In this document: positions 17,822 to 27,321 of the stretch, piece after piece
How positions within the stretch are numbered: the stretch's first letter is position 1
How the letters are laid out: every line of letters starts with the position of its first letter
DNA from: UBA1672 sp050633505
Lineage (GTDB): Bacteria > Pseudomonadota > Alphaproteobacteria > Micavibrionales > Micavibrionaceae
Reading direction: 5' to 3'
NCBI GenBank assembly: GCA_050633505.1
Contig: JBOEGQ010000001.1
Coordinates: 89,078 to 153,077, forward strand
DNA: 64,000 nucleotides
Position numbers and translations under genes: made by a program
The notes under the pieces: generated by a model
Told to the model about the DNA's origin: nothing
Seen by the model: only the letters and a program-made list of their open reading frames with translations
The model's database searches: none

Positions 17822-18526
17822 TTAATACCCTTGCATATCTGCAAGAACTTTGCGCATCAGAGGGACGGATATACCGCGTTTTTCTGACAAAGCCGTATGG
17901 TCTGCACGCTTAACAACATCGCGCGCTGCCGCAAATGAACGCTCCATACGGGGTAAAAGATAGGAAATCACATCATTATTCACCGTCAGTTGGTGATCAG
18001 TGAATAACTTAATCAAAATACTAGCCAGTAACATATCATCTGGCGGCTGTATCGCAACACATGGCGCCGCACGAAAACGTGAAGCCAGATCAGGAATAAC
18101 AAAGTCCGATTGATTGGCCGACATTCGCATTGTAACCATCATGGTTTTTTGCTCTTCTTTCAGCATATTATAAAGATGGAACAATGTTGTTTCCGCCTCC
18201 CGATCACCAAGCCACGGATCAAGACCATCCAGCACCAGTGAAGGCCCCAATTCGAACAGGTTTTCCGCGCTCCGACTGACCAAAGCCTCTGGATTAATGA
18301 TCGCCGCACCGGTCTGCTCTTGCCACACTGCTGCTAAATGACTCTTCCCGCTCGCAGGAGGGCCTTGCAAAATCAGGATAGGCGCAGGCCATTCAGGCCA
18401 CCGATCAATCCACCCCACCGCATCACGATTACTTGTCCCGACATGGAAATCCCCACGTCCAAACGCGGGGCGCGCCGCCAGATCCAACGGTATTTGCGTT
18501 ACAGATGCAGGAGGAGAAAAAATCAT
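17822..18526 (-). CDS. hdaA: HdaA-like DnaA-family regulator of replication initiation
   Basis: 234-residue protein resembling the AAA+ part of DnaA without the DNA-binding domain IV. It begins with a short N-terminal segment SVTQIPLDLAARPAFGRGDF, typical of HdaA, which contains the QxPLxL clamp-binding type motif (QIPLDL). A P-loop GPPASGKSHL, a Walker B-like LVLDGLD and a C-terminal AAA lid follow. HdaA with the sliding clamp promotes ATP hydrolysis by DnaA. The start overlaps the permease stop by four bases; this pair is conserved in alphaproteobacteria. Confidence 0.85.
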   Translation of the reverse strand: MIFSPPASVTQIPLDLAARPAFGRGDFHVGTSNRDAVGWIDRWPEWPAPILILQGPPASGKSHLAAVWQEQTGAAIINPEALVSRSAENLFELGPSLVLDGLDPWLGDREAETTLFHLYNMLKEEQKTMMVTMRMSANQSDFVIPDLASRFRAAPCVAIQPPDDMLLASILIKLFTDHQLTVNNDVISYLLPRMERSFAAARDVVKRADHTALSEKRGISVPLMRKVLADMQGY

Positions 18527-19716
18527 TCAGCTTCGTTTTTCTTTGAGGTTTTACTTTTTGTTTTTGCTGCTACTCTTTTGACCGTTTTTTTAACCGTTGC
18601 TTTTTTAGAAGATGCAACGCCCTTTTTCGCCGGGGGCTCTTCCACCTCGGAATCGAGATAATAGGCACTCTGCTTATATTTATAAATCAGAAATGACAGC
18701 AATACACCAATCACTGCCGCAACAGGAACGGCTAAGAACATACCTAGAATCCCAAGAACACTCCCCCCCGCAAGAAGCGCAAAAAACACCCAAAGAGGAT
18801 GAAGCCCGACACTATCACCCACAAGTTTAGGAGTTAAAAAATTCCCTTCAATCACTTGGCCACCAATAAAAATCCCGGCGATTAGTGCCATGAACATGAT
18901 GTCACCACTTTGAAACCAGGCAACAGCCACACTAACAATTAAGCCAACCGCTGACCCGACCATCGGAATCACAGATAAAAGGCCCGACATAAGGCCAATC
19001 ATAAAGCCGTATTTAAGCCCCGCAATCGTCAACGCAATCGCATAGCCAACGCCCAAGAAAACCGCCACGGTGATTTGCCCACGAACAAAACCGGATATCT
19101 TCTTATCAATTTCTTTAAACAGATCCATAATCGTATCCTTTGAATGGCGAGGCATAAGGCCTTGTGCCCACGCAATGACAAGCGGCCACTCTTTCATCAT
19201 AAAATAAGCCACGATCGGCATAAAGACCGCGACGGATACCATATCAACCACCGCCTGTCCACCTGCCGCAAGGTGCGTCACAATTTGACGTGCTGTTTTA
19301 ATCGCTGTGCCGGAATGCTCCTTCAGGATATCTTCAACATTTTGCCCTTCTGCGCCGCCAATATATTCATCTAACATCGCTGTGACAGGGGCTAAAAGAG
19401 CCGTTATTTTTTCAATATATCCGGGCAAATCATCTGAAAACCCGATAAATTCACGATAAATAATAGGAGAAATCGCCCCGATAAACCCAAGAATAAGGAT
19501 TAGGAAACTCCCCAATATCATCATTGCCGCAGGTGCGCGCGCTATCCCCATCTGCCCGAGCTTATTCACAATTGGATTTAACAAATACGCAACGGCGATA
19601 CCAAGAACGAATGGTAATAAAACCGCCTTGAAGACCCACACGAACACTAAAGAAGAAACAAAAACACCAGCCCAAAATATCAAATGTGTTTTCAGGTTTA
19701 GTGGCTTAACACTCAT
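18523..19716 (-). CDS. AI-2E/PerM family membrane protein
   Basis: 397-residue inner-membrane protein with about seven or eight hydrophobic segments in the family order: two N-terminal helices, a central periplasmic region, then the conserved FVRGQITVAVFLGVGYAIAL and GGQVIEGNFLTPKLVGDSVGLHP motifs. The C-terminal 40 residues are a Lys-rich tail (KKATVKKTVKRVAAKTKSK). The family includes putative autoinducer-2 exporters and Na+/H+ antiporters; the substrate here is unknown. Translationally coupled to hdaA. Confidence 0.88.
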   Translation of the reverse strand: MSVKPLNLKTHLIFWAGVFVSSLVFVWVFKAVLLPFVLGIAVAYLLNPIVNKLGQMGIARAPAAMMILGSFLILILGFIGAISPIIYREFIGFSDDLPGYIEKITALLAPVTAMLDEYIGGAEGQNVEDILKEHSGTAIKTARQIVTHLAAGGQAVVDMVSVAVFMPIVAYFMMKEWPLVIAWAQGLMPRHSKDTIMDLFKEIDKKISGFVRGQITVAVFLGVGYAIALTIAGLKYGFMIGLMSGLLSVIPMVGSAVGLIVSVAVAWFQSGDIMFMALIAGIFIGGQVIEGNFLTPKLVGDSVGLHPLWVFFALLAGGSVLGILGMFLAVPVAAVIGVLLSFLIYKYKQSAYYLDSEVEEPPAKKGVASSKKATVKKTVKRVAAKTKSKTSKKNEAE

Positions 19717-19784
19717 TATAATGTTCCTTTCACGGCTTTTTAGGCTGATCCCCCGATCAAAAGCCCTTTGGTCACTCTGGCTCT

Positions 19785-19810
19785 ATAATATATCTACATA
19801 ATATATCTAC
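19785..19810. repeat. Perfect tandem duplication of a 13-base AT-rich unit
   Basis: ATAATATATCTAC occurs twice head to tail (19785-19797 and 19798-19810) in the gap between the DUF2066 gene and the AI-2E permease gene. On the minus strand this lies upstream of the permease and could provide an AT-rich promoter region. Confidence 0.8.
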
Positions 19811-19826
19811 GTAGAATAGCAACTGA

Positions 19827-21074
19827 CTAGAATGTATGCACGCCATTTTGATTTTGCGATTGCCCGGCCGCGGGGACAACTTTGTGAATGGGCTTTTTCA
19901 TCTGAACTTTACGAGAGGCTCCAAAATGCAAATCATACTGAAGCCCGCCTTTTACAGCAGCATTTTGATACGCCTTTCCCAATGATAGAGGCGTGCGCGC
20001 AAAAGCATCACGCAAGCGGCTCTCATCCCCTCTAAATTTAAAAGAAAGCTGCACTTCACTTTTACGCATAGATGAAATAACAACATCAGATAGAGAACCA
20101 ATCTGGTGTAAGCTCTGCTTAACCTGTACCCATTGCTTCAAACTCCGAATAGGCACACGTGCATAATATGTTTTACTCTGCGCTGCGCTGGACACTGTTT
20201 TGCTTTTCCAATCTTTTTGTAAAGCAAGATAGGACATTTCAACCGCACGCTCATACAATTCTTTACGTGTTTCACGCCCATCAGATTCGACCACAATATC
20301 TTTTACATACTCTGCCCGTGCACGATCGGTGCGATAAATACTGATCCGTAGATGCCCTAACGCACGGTCGCTATCCCCTCTTACAGATAATAATGTCATA
20401 TCAGGAACCGCAATCATAATCGTGGCCTCCTTCGCATCATAACGCCCTAACATACGATCCAATTTCATACGTTCATACCGAAGAGCATTATTATCATCAA
20501 TATCGGCAATATCCATCAGGTCACCAATGGGCACCTCAATCGGAACCAAATCACTGGATAAGCGCGCATTGCCCCATGCCTGCATCCATACATTTTCCTC
20601 CGACCAGATGGAGTTTTTTCCATCTTTTTGAAAGATTGGCAAGACTAATAAAGTTTTACTGATTTGTGCGGTATATTTCACACCCGACAGGGATAAAAGC
20701 TTACTCACAGCATCTTCACGAAACCGAAATGTATATGTCCCGACATATCGCACAGCAGAAATTCGCTCATTCGTAATTTCATAATCTTTTACCAATGAGG
20801 CAACCGTATCAAAATTCGGTGTTTTAACAGCCTCAACCTGCCCATCCGCAACCATACGTTTGGCCAATATACGAAATGCACGCCCTTGTGCTTTGGCATA
20901 AGCCTGTTCTTGTGCATCAACAGAATTATCTGCCGTAACATCGACCTTCACATTTTCCACGATAAACAAGGAATTGGATGCATAGGAAGGCATAACACCC
21001 ACAACAGACACAAAAATTAAAAATAGAGAGAATATAATAAGCTTGCAGTTAAAAGCTTGATGATGTATGCCCAT
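19827..21074 (-). CDS. DUF2066 secreted protein
   Basis: 415 residues with a signal peptide (to about MPSYA, residue 32). The N-terminal region of the mature protein, VENVKVDVTADNSVDAQEQAYAKAQGRAF (given here as a pattern from residue 39), is the hallmark of DUF2066. No catalytic motif is known. It lies upstream of the AI-2E permease and hdaA in the same direction and is divergent from purM, an arrangement seen in related alphaproteobacteria. Confidence 0.75.
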   Translation of the reverse strand: MGIHHQAFNCKLIIFSLFLIFVSVVGVMPSYASNSLFIVENVKVDVTADNSVDAQEQAYAKAQGRAFRILAKRMVADGQVEAVKTPNFDTVASLVKDYEITNERISAVRYVGTYTFRFREDAVSKLLSLSGVKYTAQISKTLLVLPIFQKDGKNSIWSEENVWMQAWGNARLSSDLVPIEVPIGDLMDIADIDDNNALRYERMKLDRMLGRYDAKEATIMIAVPDMTLLSVRGDSDRALGHLRISIYRTDRARAEYVKDIVVESDGRETRKELYERAVEMSYLALQKDWKSKTVSSAAQSKTYYARVPIRSLKQWVQVKQSLHQIGSLSDVVISSMRKSEVQLSFKFRGDESRLRDAFARTPLSLGKAYQNAAVKGGLQYDLHFGASRKVQMKKPIHKVVPAAGQSQNQNGVHTF

Positions 21075-21143
21075 GGTGCACCTGAAATAGCTATCGAGTT
21101 AAAGTGTAACTATTTGTATAACGACACAGGCGTTAGAAGCAAG

Positions 21144-22289
21144 ATGAAAGACGCAACAAAACAAAGTGCCTATAAGCAAGCCGGCGTAGATATCGATGCC
21201 GCAGCAGACCTTGTAGAGCAAATCAAACCAGCAATCAAAAACACCACACGTAGTGGTGTGATGAGCGGCCTTGGCGGATTTGGAGCCATGTTCGATCCGA
21301 AAGCAGCCGGGTATGATGACCCGATTTTGGTCTCATCAACTGATGGTGTTGGTACCAAAATTAAAATTGCAATTGACTCTGATACACATAGTACAATCGG
21401 CATTGATGCGGTTGCGATGTGTGTAAACGACCTTGTCGTACAAGGGGCAGAGCCATTATTCTTCCTTGATTACTTTGCAACAGGAAAACTGGAAAATCGT
21501 GTTGCACAAGGCGTTATTGAAGGCGTTGCAAAAGGATGTGAAATTGCCGGTTGCGCACTTATTGGTGGTGAAACAGCCGAAATGCCCGGACTTTATGCCG
21601 ATGGAGATTATGACCTTGCAGGTTTCACAGTCGGTGCGGTTAACCGTGACAGCCTTATAACAGGCGAAGATGTTGAAGAGGGACAGATTATCCTTGGCCT
21701 TGCATCCAACGGCGTGCATTCTAACGGGTATTCTTTGGTTCGTAAAATTATTCGTGATTCGCAGAAATTCAACTACGATAGTGCCCTACCCTTTGACATG
21801 ACTGTTACGGTTCAAGATCAGGACATAGCAAAGCAAATCACCCGTAAAGCGCTTACGCTTGGTGATGCGCTATTGGCACCAACACGCATCTATGTAAAGG
21901 CATTGCTACAAGCCCTAAAAATCCGCAGCGATAACGGCAAACCGGCAATTAAAGGTATGGCGCATATTACAGGTGGTGGATTAACTGAAAATATCCCCCG
22001 CATTCTGCCTGACGGCCTATCTGCCCATATTAACGTAGAAACATGGGAATTACCGGAGATCTTCAAATGGCTGAAACAGCAAGGAAATCTGGAAAGTTCC
22101 GATATTGCGCGCACACTTAATTGCGGGATTGGCATGATTGTTATTTGCGATAAAAATCAGGTCGACGCGATCGAGAAAGAGCTTGTCCGTAACGGAGAAA
22201 GCGTGTCGCGTATTGGCGAAATTGTTAAGCAGAATAATAAATCAGATATCAGTATTACACTTGATAATCTGGGGTCGGCATGGTCGTAA
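21144..22289 (+). CDS. purM: Phosphoribosylformylglycinamidine cyclo-ligase (AIR synthetase)
   Basis: Fifth step of purine synthesis: ATP-dependent closure of FGAM to AIR. The family start MKDATKQSAYKQAGVDIDAA lies at ATG 21144, 29 codons inside the open frame; the upstream part overlaps the divergent DUF2066 gene and is unlikely to be translated. The 381 residues contain SGLGGFGAMFD, the DGVGTK motif (SSTDGVGTKIKIA), GCALIGGETAEMPGLY and HITGGGLTENIPR. Its 3' end overlaps purN by ten bases. Confidence 0.95.
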   Translation: MKDATKQSAYKQAGVDIDAAADLVEQIKPAIKNTTRSGVMSGLGGFGAMFDPKAAGYDDPILVSSTDGVGTKIKIAIDSDTHSTIGIDAVAMCVNDLVVQGAEPLFFLDYFATGKLENRVAQGVIEGVAKGCEIAGCALIGGETAEMPGLYADGDYDLAGFTVGAVNRDSLITGEDVEEGQIILGLASNGVHSNGYSLVRKIIRDSQKFNYDSALPFDMTVTVQDQDIAKQITRKALTLGDALLAPTRIYVKALLQALKIRSDNGKPAIKGMAHITGGGLTENIPRILPDGLSAHINVETWELPEIFKWLKQQGNLESSDIARTLNCGIGMIVICDKNQVDAIEKELVRNGESVSRIGEIVKQNNKSDISITLDNLGSAWS

Positions 22290-22873
22290 AAAAGTTAAAA
22301 CTTGCGATCTTCATCTCAGGTCGCGGCAGCAACATGATATCCATTATAGATGCGTGTCGTAACGCCAGATTCCCTGCAGAAGTTTCCCTGGTTCTCTCTA
22401 ACAGACCAGATGCCGAAGGCATCACCCTCGCCAAAAATGAAAATATTGCGACAGAAATTGTCGACCACCGGAGCTTTGACAGCCGAGAAACATTCGAAAA
22501 CGAAATTTGCAATCAATTGGATAAACATGATTTTGATTTGATTGTCCTTGCCGGATTCATGCGGGTTTTAACCTCTTCATTTGTTGAAAAATGGCCCGAT
22601 CAAATCATCAACATTCACCCTTCCTTGCTGCCTGACTATAAGGGGCTACATACGCATGCGCGTGCCATTGCAGATGGAAAGAAGGAGGCAGGTTGCACCG
22701 TGCACTTTGTTATCCCCGATCTGGATAGCGGCCCGACAATTCTACAAAAACGCGTTCCGATTCACCACGATGATACGCCAGAGACACTGGCAGAACGTGT
22801 TTTAGAACAAGAACATACCGCCTATCCGCAGGCCATTGAAATCATTGCATCCACATCTTCAAATCAAGAGTAG
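22280..22873 (+). CDS. purN: Phosphoribosylglycinamide formyltransferase
   Basis: Third step of purine synthesis: transfers a formyl group from 10-formyl-THF to GAR. 197 residues with the substrate loop ISGRGSNM near the N-terminus, the active site NIHPSLLPDYKG (catalytic His in HPSLLP) and the VHFVIPDLDSG motif with the catalytic Asp. Overlaps purM by ten bases, so it is co-translated. Confidence 0.95.
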   Translation: MVVKKLKLAIFISGRGSNMISIIDACRNARFPAEVSLVLSNRPDAEGITLAKNENIATEIVDHRSFDSRETFENEICNQLDKHDFDLIVLAGFMRVLTSSFVEKWPDQIINIHPSLLPDYKGLHTHARAIADGKKEAGCTVHFVIPDLDSGPTILQKRVPIHHDDTPETLAERVLEQEHTAYPQAIEIIASTSSNQE

Positions 22874-22948
22874 ATTGGGACTTGAAATTACGGTAAAGTT
22901 AGACTATTGACCGTAGCGTAAATACGATTTTTAAAAATAGAGGACCTT

Positions 22949-23101
22949 ATGGCAGAGCAAAAAGCAGCAGATGTAACAAAACAAGAAGTCGAACAAGCGC
23001 AAAAAATGTGGGACAATTTTGTTGTAGGGAGTAAATTTACAATTTACGCCACATGCATCCTTCTTATCGCATTGGCTCTTGGCTTTGTAAAATTTGTTTA
23101 G
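22949..23101 (+). CDS. aa3-type cytochrome c oxidase subunit IV-like small protein
   Basis: A 50-residue frame with an AGAGGA ribosome site five bases before ATG 22949. The first half is polar (MAEQKAADVTKQEVEQAQKM), followed by WDNFVVGSKFTIYAT and one membrane helix (CILLIALALGFVKF). The polar head with W-x-x-F before a single C-terminal helix matches the bacterial aa3 oxidase subunit IV family, which stabilises oxidase in Rhodobacter and Paracoccus. It stands alone after purN; no other oxidase subunit is in the window. Confidence 0.7.
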   Translation: MAEQKAADVTKQEVEQAQKMWDNFVVGSKFTIYATCILLIALALGFVKFV

Positions 23102-23213
23102 GTTTTATTGCCGACGCATAAGAAAGCCTTAACATTTTCCGGTCATACTTCTCTCGAGTATTGAAAAATATCTCTTATCAAGAGCAAACATAAAGAGCAT
23201 CCAGACCGGTGTT

Positions 23214-26200
23214 ATGACTAACAGGAAAAATACGATACAGAAGAGTGATAAGGTATGGCGCGCCGGTTTTCCGGCCTGCCTTGTATACGTATTCCTGTTA
23301 ATTTTATTATCCCCCCCCCATAGCTTCGCACAAAACAACACCAATACCCTTATATTAGATAACAGTGCCTCCGTTACCAGTATCGCACCATTCAGTTATA
23401 TCACAACAGATCATGACCGCATCCTAAGCCCTGAGTCACTCGTCTCCAGACATAAAAGCAATCTACGTGGGCAGCATATAACATCAGATGTTATAAATTT
23501 GGGACTCAATGATGCCCCGTCATGGATATTATTTTCCGTTAAAAACACAACGAACAACGATGATTGGGTTTTGCACTTTGGTAATACGCTGGACGGGCGC
23601 ATGGGCGTTGCCAAGAAAATTTATGTCATGAATTATTCGACCCGCCAAACAATGACATACCCCATGGAAGACGAAAAAGATCAGAACCAACCCCAGCTTC
23701 TAGGCGCGGCTCTGCCTATTAAAGTAACGCCGGGTGGACAAAATATCTTTGTGATATATGCAGAATCTCAAAACGGATTGCCGCTTATGCTGGCACCAAA
23801 AATCATGTCTCAAGATACGTATATGCGTATAATGCTAGACGGAGATGCTTCTAACTTTCTGGCTGCGGCATTGTTTATTGGCATCATTGCCTTTTTTGCC
23901 GCATCTTTTTATATCACACGCCACTACACATCTATCGCCCTGATCTCATACTACACCCTACTCAGTGCGGTGTTCTTTAATCTTGACGTGAACTTTGTGG
24001 CAAGTGGCATAATTAACGGATCCACTCTATTGGTTCTTTATATTATTTCATTCATCCCTCTTTTCATTGCTGCAAAATTCTTTAATCATATTACACATGA
24101 TTATCGCCCTATGGAGAATATGGCTCTTGCCGTTTTAGTGATTTTCATTTTGGCTATATCCAGTTTGTACCTCTCAATTCTAGGGCTAAGCATCGCCGGA
24201 TTTAGCGCACTCACAAGCACAGTCTGTTTTAGTCTGGTTGCCTTATGTGTAATTTTCGCCTTTACAAGCCGTAAGCCTGTACCAGTTACCTCACTTTTTG
24301 TATTGGCTCTTTTCTTATCTCCGGCCGCATTCGCAATATTGGCATTATCAGCCTTTAACATCCTTCCCGCATCCTCTTTTACACTCACGCTTTTCTGGGC
24401 GTTACTTATTCCACAAGGTGTTTGCTTTATAGCGGCATATATAAAATCAAACACCTATCGTAAAGAGCGTAAGAAACAAGAAAACCTACAACGCACACAT
24501 GATGAGCAATCCCTTGCCCGTCTTCAAAAATCAAAGGACTCCGCCGATCAAGCGCGTTTGTTACGGGTTATTGAGCGGGAACGGGAATTGATGTCCGAAC
24601 TGAGAGAAAGAGAAGTCAAACGCACAGAGGAAATGCGTAAAGCAAAAGACATGGCAGATAAAGCCAACAAAGATAAGTCTGCATTTCTTGCGGTTGTTAG
24701 TCATGAAATCCGAACGCCTATGAACGGTATTCTAGGCATGGTGCAGCTGTTGCAAAATACTGATATGACCAAGTCACAAGGCGATTACGTCGACACCATA
24801 CGAAAATCCGGTGATACGATGATGGCGTTGCTGAACGATATTCTGGACTTTGAAAAGATTGAAAAGGGTGCGATGGAACTTGAAAGCGTTCCCATCAACC
24901 TACGGCAATTGGCACAGGATATTGTGATGCTAATGTCTGGGCATGCTGCACAAAAAAACGTAGAGCTTCGCGCGAATATTGCAGATGATGTTCCCACCTT
25001 TGTTCTGGGAGACCCGACAAGACTGCGTCAAATTTTCCTTAACCTTGTCAATAATGGCCTCAAATTTACAGAAAAAGGCCACGTTATTATTGGTATCAAG
25101 AAAGAAAATCAAACAGACGAAAGCCCCTTACTATTCTTCGTAGAAGATACAGGCATTGGAATTTCTGAAAAAGCACAAGAAAAGCTCTTCACACCGTTTA
25201 CACAAGCAGAAACCAGCACATCCCGTAAATATGGCGGAACCGGTCTTGGCCTTGCGATTTCCAACCGCCTAATCGAGGCCATGGGCGGGAAAATAGAAAT
25301 AAACAGTCAGGAAGGAAGAGGATCAACATTCTCATTCACACTCTCTTTACAAGCCGATGAAAGGTCAGCTAACACCTCCTCTGCACAGAAAGGTTCTTCA
25401 GAACAACAGGGTGAAACAAGGTCTATGACCATCTTGGTGGTTGAAGATAATGAAATGAATAGAAAAGTTCTGGAAGGCTTTTTAATTCAAAAGGGACACA
25501 CTCTTTTAATGGCCACCAACGGTTTAGAAGCCTTAGATATATGTAAGGCACAAAAACCCGAACTCATTTTGATGGATATACAGATGGATGGCTTATCCGG
25601 TATCGAGACCACGAAAAAGCTACGTGCTTTGCCGGATCAAGAAATTGCCTCCACGCCGGTCATTGCTCTTACCGGAAACGTCATGCTTGAAGACATTGAA
25701 TCATTCTTCTCTATCGGAATGAACGGGTTTATTGCAAAACCCATCAACGCAGATACCCTGTACGATACCGTGCATAATGCATCTTTAGGTAAATTTGAAC
25801 ATGAGTTACCGGATGGATTCTTTGATAAAGACAGCCAACAGGCAGATCAGGCATCGGCACCAGAAACACAAGCGCCCCCAATTAATTCCCCAAGCATAGA
25901 TTTACAGCATGTTGAGGTATCGTTGGAATTGGACGATAGAGAACATTTCGTTTCTGACTCTGAAATTACAACATCACCAAAAATCACTGATAGCATAAGT
26001 ATCACCGATATTCGTCAGCCAAAGACACCGATTGCATCACTTGCAAAAGCACCGCCAGTTGAAATAACACCAAAGACACCTTCTACCCCCATAATATCTG
26101 GCATCAAAGCACCACCACCGCAGCCAGAAAAACAGAATATAAACAAGCCTACAGACGAAAAACCAGCTCAGAATATTAATGTTCATAAGGATAAGGGAGA

Positions 26201-26660
26201 ATTAACGGAGATTCAGAAATACCTTATGGAGCAGCATTCATCCTCTAAAGTAGAAGATACTTCCTCTGCCCCTGAATCCACTCAGCCCTCCCCTTCAGAA
26301 AATGTTTCTGTCGAAGAATGGCTGGATCTGGCCATGCTGGATAGCCTGAAATCATCTCTGGGCGGCGATCAGTTTACCGAACTGTTAAAGGGGTTTTCAG
26401 ATAAAGCAAAAGAAATTATCGATGATCTGGATGAAATCATACAAGATAATAACACTTTATCTCTGGGTGCGCGCGGGCATGAGCTAAAAGGTATGGCGGG
26501 TAATTTCGGCATGAAGAAAGTAAGTGATATTGCAGGCGAAATAGAAAAAGCGGCCAAGACACAACAAGCAGAAGAAGCCATTGAACAAGCCAAAAAATTA
26601 AAGGCCGCTTATGATAAAACACAAGCAGCCTTCGAAATTTGGTTACAAGATAACGGGTAG
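23214..26660 (+). CDS. Hybrid histidine kinase with 7TM sensor, receiver and HPt domains
   Basis: 1148 residues. Signal peptide (to about SFAQN, residue 42); periplasmic 7TMR-DISM-type extracellular domain (about 50-200) with SWILFSVKNTTN; seven membrane helices (about 215-415); coiled coil (about 420-485); HisKA with His497 in VVSHEIRTPMNG; HATPase with NLVNNGLKFT, EDTGIGIS and GGTGLGLAIS; receiver with Asp788 in LILMDIQMDG; a ~190-residue Pro/Ser/Thr-rich linker; HPt with His1089 in GHELKGMAGNFG. It can therefore run an internal His-Asp-His relay. The output regulator is unknown. It faces ndk tail to tail with a ten-base gap. Confidence 0.92.
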   Translation: MTNRKNTIQKSDKVWRAGFPACLVYVFLLILLSPPHSFAQNNTNTLILDNSASVTSIAPFSYITTDHDRILSPESLVSRHKSNLRGQHITSDVINLGLNDAPSWILFSVKNTTNNDDWVLHFGNTLDGRMGVAKKIYVMNYSTRQTMTYPMEDEKDQNQPQLLGAALPIKVTPGGQNIFVIYAESQNGLPLMLAPKIMSQDTYMRIMLDGDASNFLAAALFIGIIAFFAASFYITRHYTSIALISYYTLLSAVFFNLDVNFVASGIINGSTLLVLYIISFIPLFIAAKFFNHITHDYRPMENMALAVLVIFILAISSLYLSILGLSIAGFSALTSTVCFSLVALCVIFAFTSRKPVPVTSLFVLALFLSPAAFAILALSAFNILPASSFTLTLFWALLIPQGVCFIAAYIKSNTYRKERKKQENLQRTHDEQSLARLQKSKDSADQARLLRVIERERELMSELREREVKRTEEMRKAKDMADKANKDKSAFLAVVSHEIRTPMNGILGMVQLLQNTDMTKSQGDYVDTIRKSGDTMMALLNDILDFEKIEKGAMELESVPINLRQLAQDIVMLMSGHAAQKNVELRANIADDVPTFVLGDPTRLRQIFLNLVNNGLKFTEKGHVIIGIKKENQTDESPLLFFVEDTGIGISEKAQEKLFTPFTQAETSTSRKYGGTGLGLAISNRLIEAMGGKIEINSQEGRGSTFSFTLSLQADERSANTSSAQKGSSEQQGETRSMTILVVEDNEMNRKVLEGFLIQKGHTLLMATNGLEALDICKAQKPELILMDIQMDGLSGIETTKKLRALPDQEIASTPVIALTGNVMLEDIESFFSIGMNGFIAKPINADTLYDTVHNASLGKFEHELPDGFFDKDSQQADQASAPETQAPPINSPSIDLQHVEVSLELDDREHFVSDSEITTSPKITDSISITDIRQPKTPIASLAKAPPVEITPKTPSTPIISGIKAPPPQPEKQNINKPTDEKPAQNINVHKDKGELTEIQKYLMEQHSSSKVEDTSSAPESTQPSPSENVSVEEWLDLAMLDSLKSSLGGDQFTELLKGFSDKAKEIIDDLDEIIQDNNTLSLGARGHELKGMAGNFGMKKVSDIAGEIEKAAKTQQAEEAIEQAKKLKAAYDKTQAAFEIWLQDNG

Positions 26661-26670
26661 TTATCTATCG

Positions 26671-27093
26671 TTATCCAACGATTTCATCCGCATTAAAGAA
26701 ATATTCAATTTCAATTTTTGCATTCTCAAGAGAGTCTGATCCGTGAACAGAGTTTTCACCAATGTTCAATGCATATTCCTTACGAATTGTTCCGGCATCT
26801 GCTTCTTCCGGGTTTGTCGCGCCCATTACTTCTCGGTTTTTGGCAACAGCATTTTCACCTTCAAGAACCTGAACAACAACCGGCTCTGATGACATGAACT
26901 CTGTCAATTCACCGAAAAACGGGCGTTCACTGTGAACGGCGTAAAAACCTTGTGCCTTTTCCAAAGACATGTGAATACGTTTTTGTGCAACGATACGAAG
27001 ACCTGCTTCTTCCAGTTTTGCATTAATTGCACCAGTCAAATTACGACGTGTCGCATCTGGCTTAACAATTGAAAATGTACGCTCAATGGCCAT
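26671..27093 (-). CDS. ndk: Nucleoside diphosphate kinase
   Basis: Transfers the gamma phosphate between NTPs and NDPs through a phosphohistidine. 140 residues, the normal length: MAIERTFSIVKPDATRRNLTG at the start, MGATNPEEADAGTIR in the middle and the active-site His in NSVHGSDSLENA. An AAGGATTAGG ribosome site precedes ATG 27093. Confidence 0.97.
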   Translation of the reverse strand: MAIERTFSIVKPDATRRNLTGAINAKLEEAGLRIVAQKRIHMSLEKAQGFYAVHSERPFFGELTEFMSSEPVVVQVLEGENAVAKNREVMGATNPEEADAGTIRKEYALNIGENSVHGSDSLENAKIEIEYFFNADEIVG

Positions 27094-27321
27094 TTTTCCT
27101 AATCCTTATATTGTATTTAAATTTCACGCCCCTCTATATATCCAGAGCACCTGCCCGATGCAAGTGTTATATGGTTCAGTGATAAATCAAAACATGCTGC
27201 TATGCGAAAAATGCATGGTGCTCATGCCATTTTTAAATATTACACTTGATTATTGGCATGGAGTTCTGCAATATTAGGATCAAATAATACAATAAATAAG
27301 TATTTTAAGGGTTGAAGAGCG

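Noticed and set aside
19740..19775. Short inverted repeat TGATC-CCCC-GATCA as terminator after DUF2066
   Set aside because: Only five base pairs and no U-tract on either strand.
21057..21143. N-terminal extension of purM from ATG 21057
   Set aside because: It overlaps the divergent DUF2066 gene and adds residues absent from PurM proteins.
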